Both the position numbers and the translations under genes were made by a program. Below are positions 16,756 to 26,101 of a stretch of DNA of 64,000 bases, piece after piece. Under the pieces are notes generated by a model. The model was not told the DNA's origin. It worked only from the letters and a program-made list of their open reading frames with translations, and did no database searches. Position 1 is the stretch's first letter. Every line of letters starts with the position of its first letter. The DNA comes from Rhodococcoides kyotonense (GTDB lineage Bacteria > Actinomycetota > Actinomycetes > Mycobacteriales > Mycobacteriaceae). The DNA is taken from NCBI RefSeq assembly GCF_001645385.1, contig NZ_LVHI01000008.1, positions 45,626 to 109,625 of the forward strand, given 5' to 3'.

Positions 16756-18012
16756 ATGGGACACCCCACCGAAGTCGTGCAGGTGTATGGACGAAGCCAG
16801 TGCCGCCGCGCCTTCGAAATCCGAGATTTCCTCAGCCGCAGCGTCGTTCATTTCTCCTGGACTGCAGTTGATACCGATTTCGACTGCACCCGGCTCATCG
16901 GATTGCCCCTCACGGACGCGGGCCTACCGATCGTCGATCTTCCCGGCGGGACACGCCTGCGCTCGCCGAGCGTCACCGAGATCGCGAACCGGCTCGGCTG
17001 GGTCAAACAGCCGAAACTGCGTGAATACGACGTATCGATCTACGGTGCGGGCCCGGCGGGACTATCTGCTGCGGTCTACGCGGCATCGGAAGGTCTCAGT
17101 GTGGTCGTCCTGGAGCGGGACGCGATCGGTGGCCAAGCCGGCTACAGCAGCCTGATCGAACACTACCTGGGTTTCCCTGGTGGTATATCCGGCCGAGAAC
17201 TGGCAGAGCGGGCCCGTCAGCAAGCGGTATCCTTCGGAGCGGAGCTTCTGCTCATGCGAGACGGATGGCGAGCCCAGTTCGAGGACAACCGCGTTCGCAC
17301 CATCCTCAACGATGGAACCACTCTGGTGGCGAGGTCCAACATCTGCGCAACCGGAGTCGAGTGGCGGCGCTTGGGTCTGGCCCGCGAGGACGAATTCATC
17401 GGCCGCGGCCTGTTCTACGGCGCCGGAACCAGCGAAGCACCGAACTGTGAAGACCTCGAGGTTTTCGTGGTCGGTGGCGGAAACTCGGCAAGTCAAGCGG
17501 CGATGAACCTGTCCGCCTACGCCAAACACGTCACCATGCTGGTTCGCGGAACGAACCTGTCGGCCACGTTGTCCGCTTACCTCGAACAACGGGTGACACA
17601 ACAGCCGAACGTCACGATCCGCACGTGCAGCAGGGTCACCGAACTCGACGGCACCGGCAGCCTCACCTCCATTCGAATCGAAGACTCTCGAACCGGCGTC
17701 GCCGAATCTGTCGACACCGCTCGACTGTTCGTGTGCATCGGGGGCGAACCCGACACCGAATGGGCGGCGCAGACACCGGTTGTCCGCGATCACCACGGAT
17801 TCCTCGTCACCGGCTCAGACCTCGAAGAAAGCCCCCGCAGATCCACCTGGCCGTTGGAGCGGACACCGTTTCATCTGGAAACCGCGGTGCCGGGTTCGTT
17901 CGCCGCTGGCGATGTCCGGCGCAACTCCGTCAGACAGGTCGCGTCGGCTGTCGGTGAAGGTGCCATGGCGGTGACCTTCGTCCACCACTATCTCTCGACC
18001 GTCCTCGCGTAG
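16756..18012 (+). CDS. Thioredoxin-reductase-like FAD/NAD(P)H oxidoreductase with glutaredoxin-like N-terminal domain (copy 2)
   Basis: 418 aa, strongly similar along its length to the product of 201-1472. It has the same domain order: Grx/Trx-like domain (about 8-80), FAD motif GAGPAG, GGQAGYSS, NAD(P)H motif GGGNSA and the C-terminal GDVRRNSVRQVASAVGEGAMAV. The N-terminal domain keeps one cysteine at the redox site (SQCR) where copy 1 has SHSR. As in copy 1, the reductase CxxC is replaced by FYGAGTSEA. It lies in a run with the zinc-finger protein and the haloperoxidase-like hydrolase. Electrons from NAD(P)H presumably go to an unknown acceptor. The convergent LAL regulator ends 13 bases after its stop. 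Confidence 0.88.
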   Translation: MGHPTEVVQVYGRSQCRRAFEIRDFLSRSVVHFSWTAVDTDFDCTRLIGLPLTDAGLPIVDLPGGTRLRSPSVTEIANRLGWVKQPKLREYDVSIYGAGPAGLSAAVYAASEGLSVVVLERDAIGGQAGYSSLIEHYLGFPGGISGRELAERARQQAVSFGAELLLMRDGWRAQFEDNRVRTILNDGTTLVARSNICATGVEWRRLGLAREDEFIGRGLFYGAGTSEAPNCEDLEVFVVGGGNSASQAAMNLSAYAKHVTMLVRGTNLSATLSAYLEQRVTQQPNVTIRTCSRVTELDGTGSLTSIRIEDSRTGVAESVDTARLFVCIGGEPDTEWAAQTPVVRDHHGFLVTGSDLEESPRRSTWPLERTPFHLETAVPGSFAAGDVRRNSVRQVASAVGEGAMAVTFVHHYLSTVLA

Positions 18013-18024
18013 CCGGGCCCGCAT

Positions 18025-20637
18025 TCACCCGGCCATCGACGATTCCTCGGGGCTCATCTGCTCGTCGTAGCGGATCAACGCATCACGCAGCGCGGAGCGT
18101 TTTGTGATTTGGAGCTTGGGAAATGCGCGATACAGATGGCCGCTGACGGTGCGGGCCGACAAGTACAACTGCAGCCCGATTTCTTTGTTGGTCAGCCCTG
18201 ATGCAGCCATCGACGCGATTCGATGTTCCTGCCCAGTCAGCTCGGCGAATGTGAACCCGGTCGAATCGCGCTGCGCAGTGCCTGCCGCGCGTAGTTCCTC
18301 TTCGGCCCGTCGCGTCCATGGTTCGGCGCCGAGCCGGTCGAACAGATCCGCTGCGTGCGTCAACTGGCGGCGACTGTCGAGGATGCGATGATTGCGTCGC
18401 AGCCACTCCCCGTAGGCCAGTGCTACCCGAGGTAGATCGAACGACCAACCCACCTTTCGGATCTCTCCGAGCGCAAGCTCGAACAACGCATCGTTGTCGT
18501 TCTCGGCCAGGATTGCCTCCGCAGCCAACATCAGTGCCGCATGACGCATCGACCAGAAATTGGGCTTTCCGGCGCGCACCCCGTCGAGATACACGAGACC
18601 GTCGTGCGGTCGGCCCAGTCGTACAGAGCATTCGACGAAATCGATCATCTCCAGCGGACCGTAGGGACTACGCAGCCACCGAACTACCGACACCTCGTTG
18701 TACCGCACCTGTTCGAAGGCTGCTTCGTGTCGATTGCGCGAGACCAGGTCGATGACTGCCGCGGCACCGTAGACGTCCGCTGCGACATTGGCTACCGCGT
18801 CCATCGAACACTGATACTTCGTTGAGAGATCGCCGCGCAGAGTGGCCGTGAGCAGATCGAGTGTCTGCCTGTGCACGCCGAAAAGACCTGGTGACTGCTT
18901 CCGCTCACCAGGCGCGCCCAGGGCGTCGGTGTCGGCGGACTTGTATTGTCCCCGATCGACCGAAGCCGCTTCGTTTTTCATCGACGCAATTTCGGCAGTG
19001 ATGGGACACAGACGTGTTCGCAAGTCGAAGCGCTCGTTGAGCCACCGATATTGACGAGGGTGCCACGACAGGAAAGGCAGAGCGAGATGCAGTAGCGCGG
19101 GCTTCCACGGCTCCCCGCCGCGCAACGAGGCCAACACCGCACCCTGCAGGGCACGATCGTCGAGCGCGCACGCCGCCGCAGAACCGGTCTGTGTCAAAGT
19201 TCGGCTCAGAAGGACGTTGATCGGGTCCAACGCGTGCTGGAAGGCATCGGCCATCTCAGCGGCCCGCCCGAGAGCGTCGACATCGCCGTCGGTCACCGCG
19301 TAGGCGAAGCAGGATGCGATCAACTGGTTGAGTGAATCCGGATGCGCGGGCTGCGTCAGCGCATCGACCGAGATCATGACCTCATCGAGCACCGATCGGA
19401 TGTCTCCTCCGGAGACGAACTCCAGAAATGCTGTGGTGGCGGCCATGCCTGCGGCATCGGACCGGTACGAGTGACTTCTCTCCCGGGCCACGACTGCGCG
19501 CGCAAGAGACAGATACCCGGCAAATGCTGCGATCGATCCGGCTCGTGCGAGGAGCATCGATGTACGGGAGGTCTCGGCGGCGACGGCAGCCGCGCGGCAC
19601 AACACCAGGACAGCAGATCGGTACCTCAGTGCTGCAACGAGATCCTCGGCGAGAAATTCGAGACGGTCTGCCAAATCGTCGTTCGAGGTGTCGGTCGCAA
19701 GGGATTGATGAAGCAAGCGAACGTGATTGGGGAGCGTACGGTCGGCGGCGAGCTCGTGGTGTGCAGTGAGTAGTTCCTCGGTGGTTGCCTCGGCATGGAT
19801 GAGCAGTCGTGCGGTCGCATCGGCCGACGCGGCACCGCGTGCGCGGCGCCCGATGTCCGGCGCGACGTCACCTTCCTGAATCGCACGAACAACGTTCTGC
19901 AGAAGAACATCTCGCAGAACAGCGGTCCGCTCGGCCGGGTGGAAAGTGTCGACGACCTGCCTTCCCGCGTTCCTGAGGAGGCCGGTTACGACCGGAACGG
20001 GGGTCAGGTCGAGGTTGACACGACCGGTCTCGCTGCGCGCGAGTTCGATCGCTGCCAGTGGATTACCGCCGGCACGGGCGTGCAACTCTCGCACGTCCAT
20101 CGTCCCCGCTCTAAAACCTCTGTGCTGCAGTAGTGCACCGATTTCGTCAGTGGTCATCGGTTGCAGGGTGTGCATCGAGAACTCGCGCCAGACGCACGGC
20201 GGGGTCATCTCTGTGAAGGTGGCGATGCACCGGACATCATGGTCGTACACAGCGGCTTTGATGCGAACCGCGACAATGTCGCGGTCCACCGGAGACAGAT
20301 GATGGAAGTCGTCGATCAGCAGCAGTACGGGCGTGTTGCCGGGCGCAGCAGCGGAAAGACTGCCGGCGGGTGCCGGTGTACATGCCAGGTCGATCGCGCC
20401 AAGGATCTGCTCTGCGCTGTCTGTTCCGGCGCCGCAGTGCACCGCGTGTACGAGGTGACCGCGCCCGCGAGCGGCGTGACCGATTGCGTTGGCAAGCGCA
20501 GACTTTCCCATCCCTCGGCCACCGGTGATCATGATGATTCGCCGGTGGCCGGGCTCGGGTGCCAGGCACCGGCGGGATTCGTCGAGTAGACCGTCGCGTC
20601 CGATCAGCGGCTGCGCGGCGGGCTCGCGTTCCTGCAT
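18025..20637 (-). CDS. Large AAA-ATPase LuxR (LAL) family transcriptional regulator 1
   Basis: 870 aa from ATG 20637, with GAGGAGGG seven bases upstream; the frame is open further up but that part does not look coding. Near the N-terminus LIGRDGLLDESRR precedes the Walker A motif TGGRGMGKSALA, and LLLIDDFHHLSP is Walker B. A long helical middle (tetratricopeptide-like) follows. The C-terminal LuxR helix-turn-helix reads LTGQEHRIASMAASGLTNKEIG and then SARTVSGHLYRAFPKLQI. LAL proteins are ATP-dependent activators, with MalT as the best-known member. It is followed upstream by a second LAL gene in the same direction, and both are near the oxalate decarboxylase. Confidence 0.92.
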   Translation of the reverse strand: MQEREPAAQPLIGRDGLLDESRRCLAPEPGHRRIIMITGGRGMGKSALANAIGHAARGRGHLVHAVHCGAGTDSAEQILGAIDLACTPAPAGSLSAAAPGNTPVLLLIDDFHHLSPVDRDIVAVRIKAAVYDHDVRCIATFTEMTPPCVWREFSMHTLQPMTTDEIGALLQHRGFRAGTMDVRELHARAGGNPLAAIELARSETGRVNLDLTPVPVVTGLLRNAGRQVVDTFHPAERTAVLRDVLLQNVVRAIQEGDVAPDIGRRARGAASADATARLLIHAEATTEELLTAHHELAADRTLPNHVRLLHQSLATDTSNDDLADRLEFLAEDLVAALRYRSAVLVLCRAAAVAAETSRTSMLLARAGSIAAFAGYLSLARAVVARERSHSYRSDAAGMAATTAFLEFVSGGDIRSVLDEVMISVDALTQPAHPDSLNQLIASCFAYAVTDGDVDALGRAAEMADAFQHALDPINVLLSRTLTQTGSAAACALDDRALQGAVLASLRGGEPWKPALLHLALPFLSWHPRQYRWLNERFDLRTRLCPITAEIASMKNEAASVDRGQYKSADTDALGAPGERKQSPGLFGVHRQTLDLLTATLRGDLSTKYQCSMDAVANVAADVYGAAAVIDLVSRNRHEAAFEQVRYNEVSVVRWLRSPYGPLEMIDFVECSVRLGRPHDGLVYLDGVRAGKPNFWSMRHAALMLAAEAILAENDNDALFELALGEIRKVGWSFDLPRVALAYGEWLRRNHRILDSRRQLTHAADLFDRLGAEPWTRRAEEELRAAGTAQRDSTGFTFAELTGQEHRIASMAASGLTNKEIGLQLYLSARTVSGHLYRAFPKLQITKRSALRDALIRYDEQMSPEESSMAG

Positions 20638-20817
20638 GGTTGCCCTCCTCACTCGTGCCCACTGTGTCGGCAAAACACTAAATCGAGTCAGAAGCGCGTA
20701 CATCGCATGTTTGGGTCACCTACATCGCATGGTCGGGCGAAGCGGTGAACAAACTGCTGTATTACCCACCTCGGCGGGTGTTCAATCCTGCTTCAGCGGC
20801 ATTCTTGGTGAGTATCG

Positions 20818-23769
20818 TCACGCGATAGTCGGTGACGAGACATGCTTGCCGTTTTGTTCGGCCAAGTCTCGGAAGCGTTGGGCGACCTCTCTGCGGGTGT
20901 TGATTCCCCATTTTTCGTAAATGTGACGGATGTGGGTGACCACGGTGTGAGGAGACAGGGCCAGGTCCAGTGCGATCTGCTTGGTGGTCAAGCCGGCCGC
21001 AATTCGTTCGGCGACCTGATGCTCGCGCAGAGTCAGTCCGCTGGTGTCCTCGACTTTCGATTTCAAGCGGGTACGCACGCCCCTGTGCCGCAACGTTTGC
21101 AGAACTCGGCTGGCTGCCCGCGTTGCACCCGATCCTTCGTAGATGTCCAGCGCCCGCACCAACGCGGTGGTCATGGCTTCTTTGTCGAGCCCGTACAGGA
21201 CTGCGCATTCCAGCAGCTGCGCCTCGACCAATGGCCGACCGGCAGATTGCAGCGGCACGACGGCGTTTAGCAGCTTTTTCGCGGAACGTTCGCGGATACC
21301 ATCCGTAGCGGCTGCAACCGCTTGTACGAGGTCGTTCCCGGGATTTCGAGTAGCTCGGTCCTTGGTGACGTCGACGATCACGTCAAGGGGTGCTGTTTCG
21401 CCCAGTTCTGAGCAGACGTATGCCAGCGTGATGTCGTCGGCGAAGTCTGCGGGTGTGTTCATCGAGGGGATGGGGTCCGTCAACGATTCGCGCGCAAGCG
21501 CGGACAGGTCGTATGCGGTGTAGAGGTCGCCTGCAACGATTGCTTCGATGGCGAGACTCCATCGTCCGGTCCTGGTCAAACCTGTGCTGCGCGCAAGTTG
21601 TTCCACGAGCGGGCGCGTGGATTCGAGTAGTTCGTTGTCGCCTGTGTAGATCGCGACTCGGTGAAGCACGATGCCCGCGGTGGCGTTCGTGAAGTCGCCA
21701 AGACCCAGGTCCGACGCGAGGTCCAGAACCGTCTCGGCTTGTGTTCGTGCTTCTTCGAGACGTCCGAGGTCGAAAAGTGTACGTGCGCGCACCATCATCC
21801 AGTAGGCCTCGGCGATCACGTTGCTCGCTACGCTTGCCTCGATCAGCCCTGTTTCGATGATTCTCAGCGCTTCCACACCGTGGCCGAGGCTGTTTCGCAT
21901 GAACGCCATCCACAGACCTTCAGGGAGCCAGAGACCGACGGCATTCCCGTCCCGGACCATGCGGTCGAGGGCTTGCCGTTGCAGCCTGTCGGCCGCGTGA
22001 AATTGGTTTTGGTTGAACAGCAGCACCGATTCGGTGGCATCGATCGTCGCGAGTGCCAGGCCGTCACGTTCGTCGTCGGCAACCTCGCGTGCTTCTTGGA
22101 GGCTTCGACGTAGCCCGACTGCATCGGCTTTGTTGGCGTAGTTCAGTGCACGAACTGCTAGGAGCTGGACTTTCGTCTCGTCGGAGACTCCTGGAATTGC
22201 CAGTGCTGCGGTCGTCTCGTCGATAGCCCTCTGGAAGTCGGACTCGGTGAGCTGGCGGGCGACGGCCAAACCCACGCGAGCGCGTGAGTCCGGGCTGAGC
22301 AGTGGCAGCAGCATGTTGCTGATCTGGCCGGCGTCGTCCGGTCGGCCCGCGGCGAGGACGAGCGGAAGCAACTCCGCGATCCGCTCGGCGTGTAATGTCC
22401 GGCCCACGGCCAGGCGTGCACCGTGGATAATCAGGTCTGCCGCGCCCTGCGTATCGGTAGTCGACAGTTTGCTCGCCGCGTCGAACAGCAACTCGATGGA
22501 ATCGTCGTCCCCGGCCTCGGCGACCGAGGCAATCATCGCCGCCAGAGCGCTGACACTCTCGCCCGAGTGCAGGCGTTTGTGCAGCACTTCTCTGCCCATC
22601 GCTCGGCGCAGACTCGGTGGCAGGCTGTCGGCGGCAGCCGCCTGCACGGTGTCGTGACGAAACGCGAACTTTGTTCCCGTGTCGACGATGAATTCGTGAT
22701 TGAGCAACTCCTGGATCGCCGGTGCCGCCGAGACCGCTGTCTGGTCGAGAACTTCGAGAACACCCTTGATCGTGAACTCGCGGCCGTAAAGACTGGCGAC
22801 TTGGGCGATACGTAGGGCGTCCGGGCTCACATGGGTCAGACGTTCGCGTGCCGACGTCCCGAATCGGGCGGGAACGGTGTCGTCCACGATCTCGATCTGC
22901 CCGTCGACAGGAACGAGCAGTCCCTCTTCTTCGAGCCCGCGGAGCATCTCGAGAACCAGAAGCGGAAGGCCCTCCGCCTTCTTGACCGCGTCCTGCAACC
23001 CTGGTCCTGCGGCACCGCCGACTGCATCTTGTGTCATCGTTCCGACAGCCAGTTTGCTGAGCGGAGGCAATTCGAGAGGTGTTGTGAAGCTGGCGATTTG
23101 CGACATGAATCGTTGATGGGCAGCACTGTAGACGCCAGTGCGGGTAGCCAGAATCCAGTAGACGGGAACACCCTGTGTATCGCGGATCAAGGCGGTGATG
23201 GCGCCCAGGGAACCTACGTCGAGCCACTGAAGATCGTCGATGGCGACCACCACGCCGGCGTCCCTGGATGCGATTTCGAGCGCATCGGAGAACAGTCTGG
23301 TCAGCCCGTACTGCGGAGACGCGCCAGCCAACACTGATTCCAACTGATCGGGGCTGAACAGTTCACTTCGGAGCCCAGCGTCGATCAGTGCGCCCAGGGG
23401 GATGAGAGACGATTCGATCTCCGGGGCGACGACCATCGTTGAAAGTCCACGTGATGTCGCTGCCTCGAGTGCATATTGAAGCAGACGGGTTTTACCGATT
23501 CCCGGATCGCCGACCAGTACCGTCACCGACCGTCTGCCGGACAGCGTCTCGTCGATTCCTAAACCGATCGCCCCAGTTTCGCGTACGCGCCCACGAATCG
23601 GGAAGTTGAAACGTCCGGACGACTTTCCCGATGACAAGCGGACTCTGGAGGCCGGTACCTCAACGTTGACCTCGGCTGCCTGGTCCCCGGCATCCACCGT
23701 CTTCTTGGTCACCACGCACCGCCCCCACTCTCCAGAGATCCGCTGGATACACACCCGATGACTGACCAC
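20818..23769 (-). CDS. Large AAA-ATPase LuxR (LAL) family transcriptional regulator 2
   Basis: 983 aa from ATG 23769; GTG 23715 is a credible later start because the first 18 residues look non-coding and GGGGGCG precedes that GTG. Walker A is VGDPGIGKTRLL and Walker B is VVVAIDDLQWLD. A long all-helical sensor/TPR-like region fills residues about 350-900. The C-terminal LuxR domain is LTLREHQVAERIAAGLTTKQIA followed by SPHTVVTHIRHIYEKWGI. Domain order matches regulator 1, but the sequences are clearly different. The divergent neighbour is the oxalate decarboxylase gene, 395 bases away, and that spacer holds a CAACCACGGTGGTTG palindrome. Confidence 0.92.
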   Translation of the reverse strand: MVSHRVCIQRISGEWGRCVVTKKTVDAGDQAAEVNVEVPASRVRLSSGKSSGRFNFPIRGRVRETGAIGLGIDETLSGRRSVTVLVGDPGIGKTRLLQYALEAATSRGLSTMVVAPEIESSLIPLGALIDAGLRSELFSPDQLESVLAGASPQYGLTRLFSDALEIASRDAGVVVAIDDLQWLDVGSLGAITALIRDTQGVPVYWILATRTGVYSAAHQRFMSQIASFTTPLELPPLSKLAVGTMTQDAVGGAAGPGLQDAVKKAEGLPLLVLEMLRGLEEEGLLVPVDGQIEIVDDTVPARFGTSARERLTHVSPDALRIAQVASLYGREFTIKGVLEVLDQTAVSAAPAIQELLNHEFIVDTGTKFAFRHDTVQAAAADSLPPSLRRAMGREVLHKRLHSGESVSALAAMIASVAEAGDDDSIELLFDAASKLSTTDTQGAADLIIHGARLAVGRTLHAERIAELLPLVLAAGRPDDAGQISNMLLPLLSPDSRARVGLAVARQLTESDFQRAIDETTAALAIPGVSDETKVQLLAVRALNYANKADAVGLRRSLQEAREVADDERDGLALATIDATESVLLFNQNQFHAADRLQRQALDRMVRDGNAVGLWLPEGLWMAFMRNSLGHGVEALRIIETGLIEASVASNVIAEAYWMMVRARTLFDLGRLEEARTQAETVLDLASDLGLGDFTNATAGIVLHRVAIYTGDNELLESTRPLVEQLARSTGLTRTGRWSLAIEAIVAGDLYTAYDLSALARESLTDPIPSMNTPADFADDITLAYVCSELGETAPLDVIVDVTKDRATRNPGNDLVQAVAAATDGIRERSAKKLLNAVVPLQSAGRPLVEAQLLECAVLYGLDKEAMTTALVRALDIYEGSGATRAASRVLQTLRHRGVRTRLKSKVEDTSGLTLREHQVAERIAAGLTTKQIALDLALSPHTVVTHIRHIYEKWGINTRREVAQRFRDLAEQNGKHVSSPTIA

Positions 23770-24164
23770 CGACCCGACCGCGAACTGTCGAGGTGATGCT
23801 CATCCGTGTCCCGATACCGTCGTCCGATTTTAGATAACAACCACGGTGGTTGCCGCATCAACCATCACGCTGGGTGCGTTCATCAGTCGAGGGACGCGTC
23901 ACAGATGCGGTGACGGGGGTGAATGAGTCCTTCTTCGTGCAGATCGGGCAACTGTGCGGTGGGCATCCTCCCTGCCAGGTGGTGTGGGGACACCCAACGT
24001 CCGCGGTGCGGGTTCGCCAATATCGCCTGCCGGATCTCGACCAACCACCGGGTATTTCAGCGAGTCATTTGCATCAGGACGCACCCGCCCGCTGACCGGT
24101 CTAGTAGGGCGACAGGACGTACCCGAACGGACCTGTTCGAAGGCATTCGAAGGAGAGAGCAGCC
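23770..24164. other. 395-base spacer between LAL regulator 2 and oxalate decarboxylase
   Basis: No convincing gene on either strand. It carries the perfect palindrome CAACCACGGTGGTTG (23838-23852), a TAGATAAC stretch next to it that could be a -10 element, and a partial island box GTCATTTG at 24064. It ends with AAGGAGAGAG just before ATG 24165, a strong ribosome site. Confidence 0.5.
23838..23852. promoter_or_regulatory. 15-bp perfect palindrome CAACCACGGTGGTTG
   Basis: Seven-base arms around a central G, about 70 bases upstream of LAL regulator 2 and beside a TAGATAAC stretch. A likely operator for divergent control of the regulator and the decarboxylase. The binder could be one of the LAL proteins, which is inference. 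Confidence 0.45.
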
Positions 24165-25370
24165 ATGGCATCGACGGACGCACCACATCATGAAGAACCC
24201 TCACTGGGTAACCCGGACCTGCCGCCGGAAGGGGTCATCAACACAGTCGGCCACCCCATGAGCACGCAGATGACCGGCCCGCGAAACCCGGTCATGGACA
24301 GCCAGTTCCCGAATCAGATTTACCCTCCAGCAACAGATGTCAGTACGCAACCGTTCTTCTGGTCTTCGTTCAACATCTCCTCGCGGCGTATTCAAGCGGG
24401 GGGATGGGCGCGCGAACTCACCAAGCAGGATTTTGCGATCTCCGACGAGATCGCCGGTGTGAACATGTACCTCGAACCGGGAGGTATACGAGAGCTCCAC
24501 TGGCATCAGACCGCCGAATGGGCAGTAATGACCCGCGGAAAGTGCCGTGTGACCACGATCGGCCGTAATGGCCTCCCCAGCGTCGAGGACGTCGAAGAAG
24601 GCGATCTGTGGTTTTTCCCGGCCGGGACACCCCATTCACTGCAAGGACTCGGACCGGACGGGGCAGAATTCGTTCTCGCTTTCGACAACGGTGACCAGTC
24701 CGAAAGCAACACCCTGCTGCTGACCGAATGGTTCGCCCACACACCGCCAGAGGTGCTCGCGAAGAACTTCGGCGTCGCTCAGGAAGTATTCAAAGACATT
24801 CCCCTGCATAACCTTTGGATCTTCCCCGGTGACGAACCAGGGCCCCTAACCGACGATCAGGCCGCTGCCGGCGTCGAATGGGGAACCGAGCCAGTGATCT
24901 TCCGGCTCTCCCGGTCCAAGCCTCTGATCGAGAACAGCGGCGGGAGCATCCAGGTCGCCGACAGCACGAACTTCCCGATGTCGAGTACGGTCGCCGCGGC
25001 GCTGGTGACCGTGCAACCAGGATCGATGCGCGAGCTGCACTGGCACCCTAACGGCGACGAGTGGCAGTACTATCTCCGCGGATCGGCCCGGATGACAGTG
25101 TTCAACACCGGGCCACATGCCAACACCACCGACTTCCGTCCGGGCGACGTCGGCGTAGTTCGTAAGAACTACGGTCACTACGTCGAGAACACCGGTGACG
25201 ACGTGCTGCAGTTCATCGAAGTGTTCAGGACGGACAAGTACGAAGAGGTCTCGCTCGCCAACTGGCTGAGCCATATTCCGCCTTCCTTGGTGGCTGCACA
25301 CTTGAACATCGACGAAGCAACATTGGCGACATTCCCGCGCGGCGCGCAAGGAATCACACCGCTACGGTGA
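24165..25370 (+). CDS. oxdC: Bicupin oxalate decarboxylase
   Basis: 401 aa with two cupin domains. Cupin 1 manganese ligands are His112 and His114 in ELHWHQTAEW, Glu118 and His157 in GTPHSLQ. Cupin 2 has His282, His284, Glu289 and His328 (ELHWHPNGDEW, NYGHYVEN). Both sites are complete. The loop that decides decarboxylase versus oxidase activity reads SESNT at 179-183, where the Bacillus enzyme (from memory) has SENST, so the catalytic Glu is kept but the following residues are swapped. The likely reaction is oxalate to formate and CO2. No signal peptide is seen, so it is cytosolic. An FdhF-like enzyme lies elsewhere in the region. Confidence 0.92.
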   Translation: MASTDAPHHEEPSLGNPDLPPEGVINTVGHPMSTQMTGPRNPVMDSQFPNQIYPPATDVSTQPFFWSSFNISSRRIQAGGWARELTKQDFAISDEIAGVNMYLEPGGIRELHWHQTAEWAVMTRGKCRVTTIGRNGLPSVEDVEEGDLWFFPAGTPHSLQGLGPDGAEFVLAFDNGDQSESNTLLLTEWFAHTPPEVLAKNFGVAQEVFKDIPLHNLWIFPGDEPGPLTDDQAAAGVEWGTEPVIFRLSRSKPLIENSGGSIQVADSTNFPMSSTVAAALVTVQPGSMRELHWHPNGDEWQYYLRGSARMTVFNTGPHANTTDFRPGDVGVVRKNYGHYVENTGDDVLQFIEVFRTDKYEEVSLANWLSHIPPSLVAAHLNIDEATLATFPRGAQGITPLR

Positions 25371-25533
25371 CAGGCCATTAGGCGGGACTCCGGGTTCGTT
25401 GTCGGGGCCCACCCGGCGTCCCGCCACTCAGTCATGCCGACGAGGTGTCGCCGCAACGTACCAACGTGCATCGCTCACGAAGGCGGAGCGGTCTGACCTG
25501 TTCGAGTTGCGCCGTCGTTCGTTCCGAATTCGA

Positions 25534-25543
25534 GTCATTCGAC
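25534..25543 (+). promoter_or_regulatory. GTCATTCGAC box ahead of the small membrane protein
   Basis: Exact copy of the decamer at 8042-8051, located 40 bases before the probable start at 25583. It may overlap the promoter; function inferred only from recurrence. Confidence 0.35.
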
Positions 25544-25582
25544 CGAAGCGATATCACCGAGGTTCTGGAGAGAATCGATGGT

Positions 25583-26101
25583 ATGGAAGATAATGGGAAA
25601 GTCGTCGCGCATGTCGTTCGGGGCGCTATCGCCGGCGCCTTGGGCACAATCGCCATGGACCTGCTGTGGTTCGAGCGCTACACACGCTCTGATGGCAAAG
25701 CGTCGTTTCTGGCGTGGGAGACGTCCGCTGGGCTGGACAGCTGGACGGATGCTCCGGCGCCGGCAGCGGTTGGCCAAATCATCGCGAAGCGAATCTTCCA
25801 TCGAGACCTGGCACCGACGCATGCACGGACAGCCAGCAACGCGATGCACTGGGCAACCGGCATCGGCTGGGGCATGCTTTACAGTGTCCGAGGTCCTAAC
25901 CGTCTGAACAGTCCTATTGTCGCCGGGGCGCTCTTCGGCACGATGGTGTGGCTGCAGTCCTACGCGGTGCTCGGCACACTTCGGTTGTACAAGCCAATCT
26001 GGCAGTACGACGCGAGAACACTGTGCAAAGACTTGAGTGCACACCTGGTGTACGGCGCCACCACCGGTTCGACGATCTCGATCCTCGCCGGTTATCGGTG
26101 A
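25583..26101 (+). CDS. Small integral membrane protein, unknown (possibly YagU/DUF1440-like)
   Basis: 172 aa from ATG 25583, with GGAGAG 11 bases upstream. The first hydrophobic stretch is VVRGAIAGALGTIAMDLLWF. The second region has NAMHWATGIGWGMLYSVRGP, followed by PIVAGALFGTMVWLQSYAVLGTL. The C-terminus includes AHLVYGATTGSTISILAGYR. The pattern of Gly-rich helices with a conserved HWATGxxWG motif resembles small actinobacterial membrane proteins sometimes placed near DUF1440, but that placement is uncertain. It is the last gene before the tRNA remnant and so the right-most gene of the proposed island. Confidence 0.65.
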   Translation: MEDNGKVVAHVVRGAIAGALGTIAMDLLWFERYTRSDGKASFLAWETSAGLDSWTDAPAPAAVGQIIAKRIFHRDLAPTHARTASNAMHWATGIGWGMLYSVRGPNRLNSPIVAGALFGTMVWLQSYAVLGTLRLYKPIWQYDARTLCKDLSAHLVYGATTGSTISILAGYR

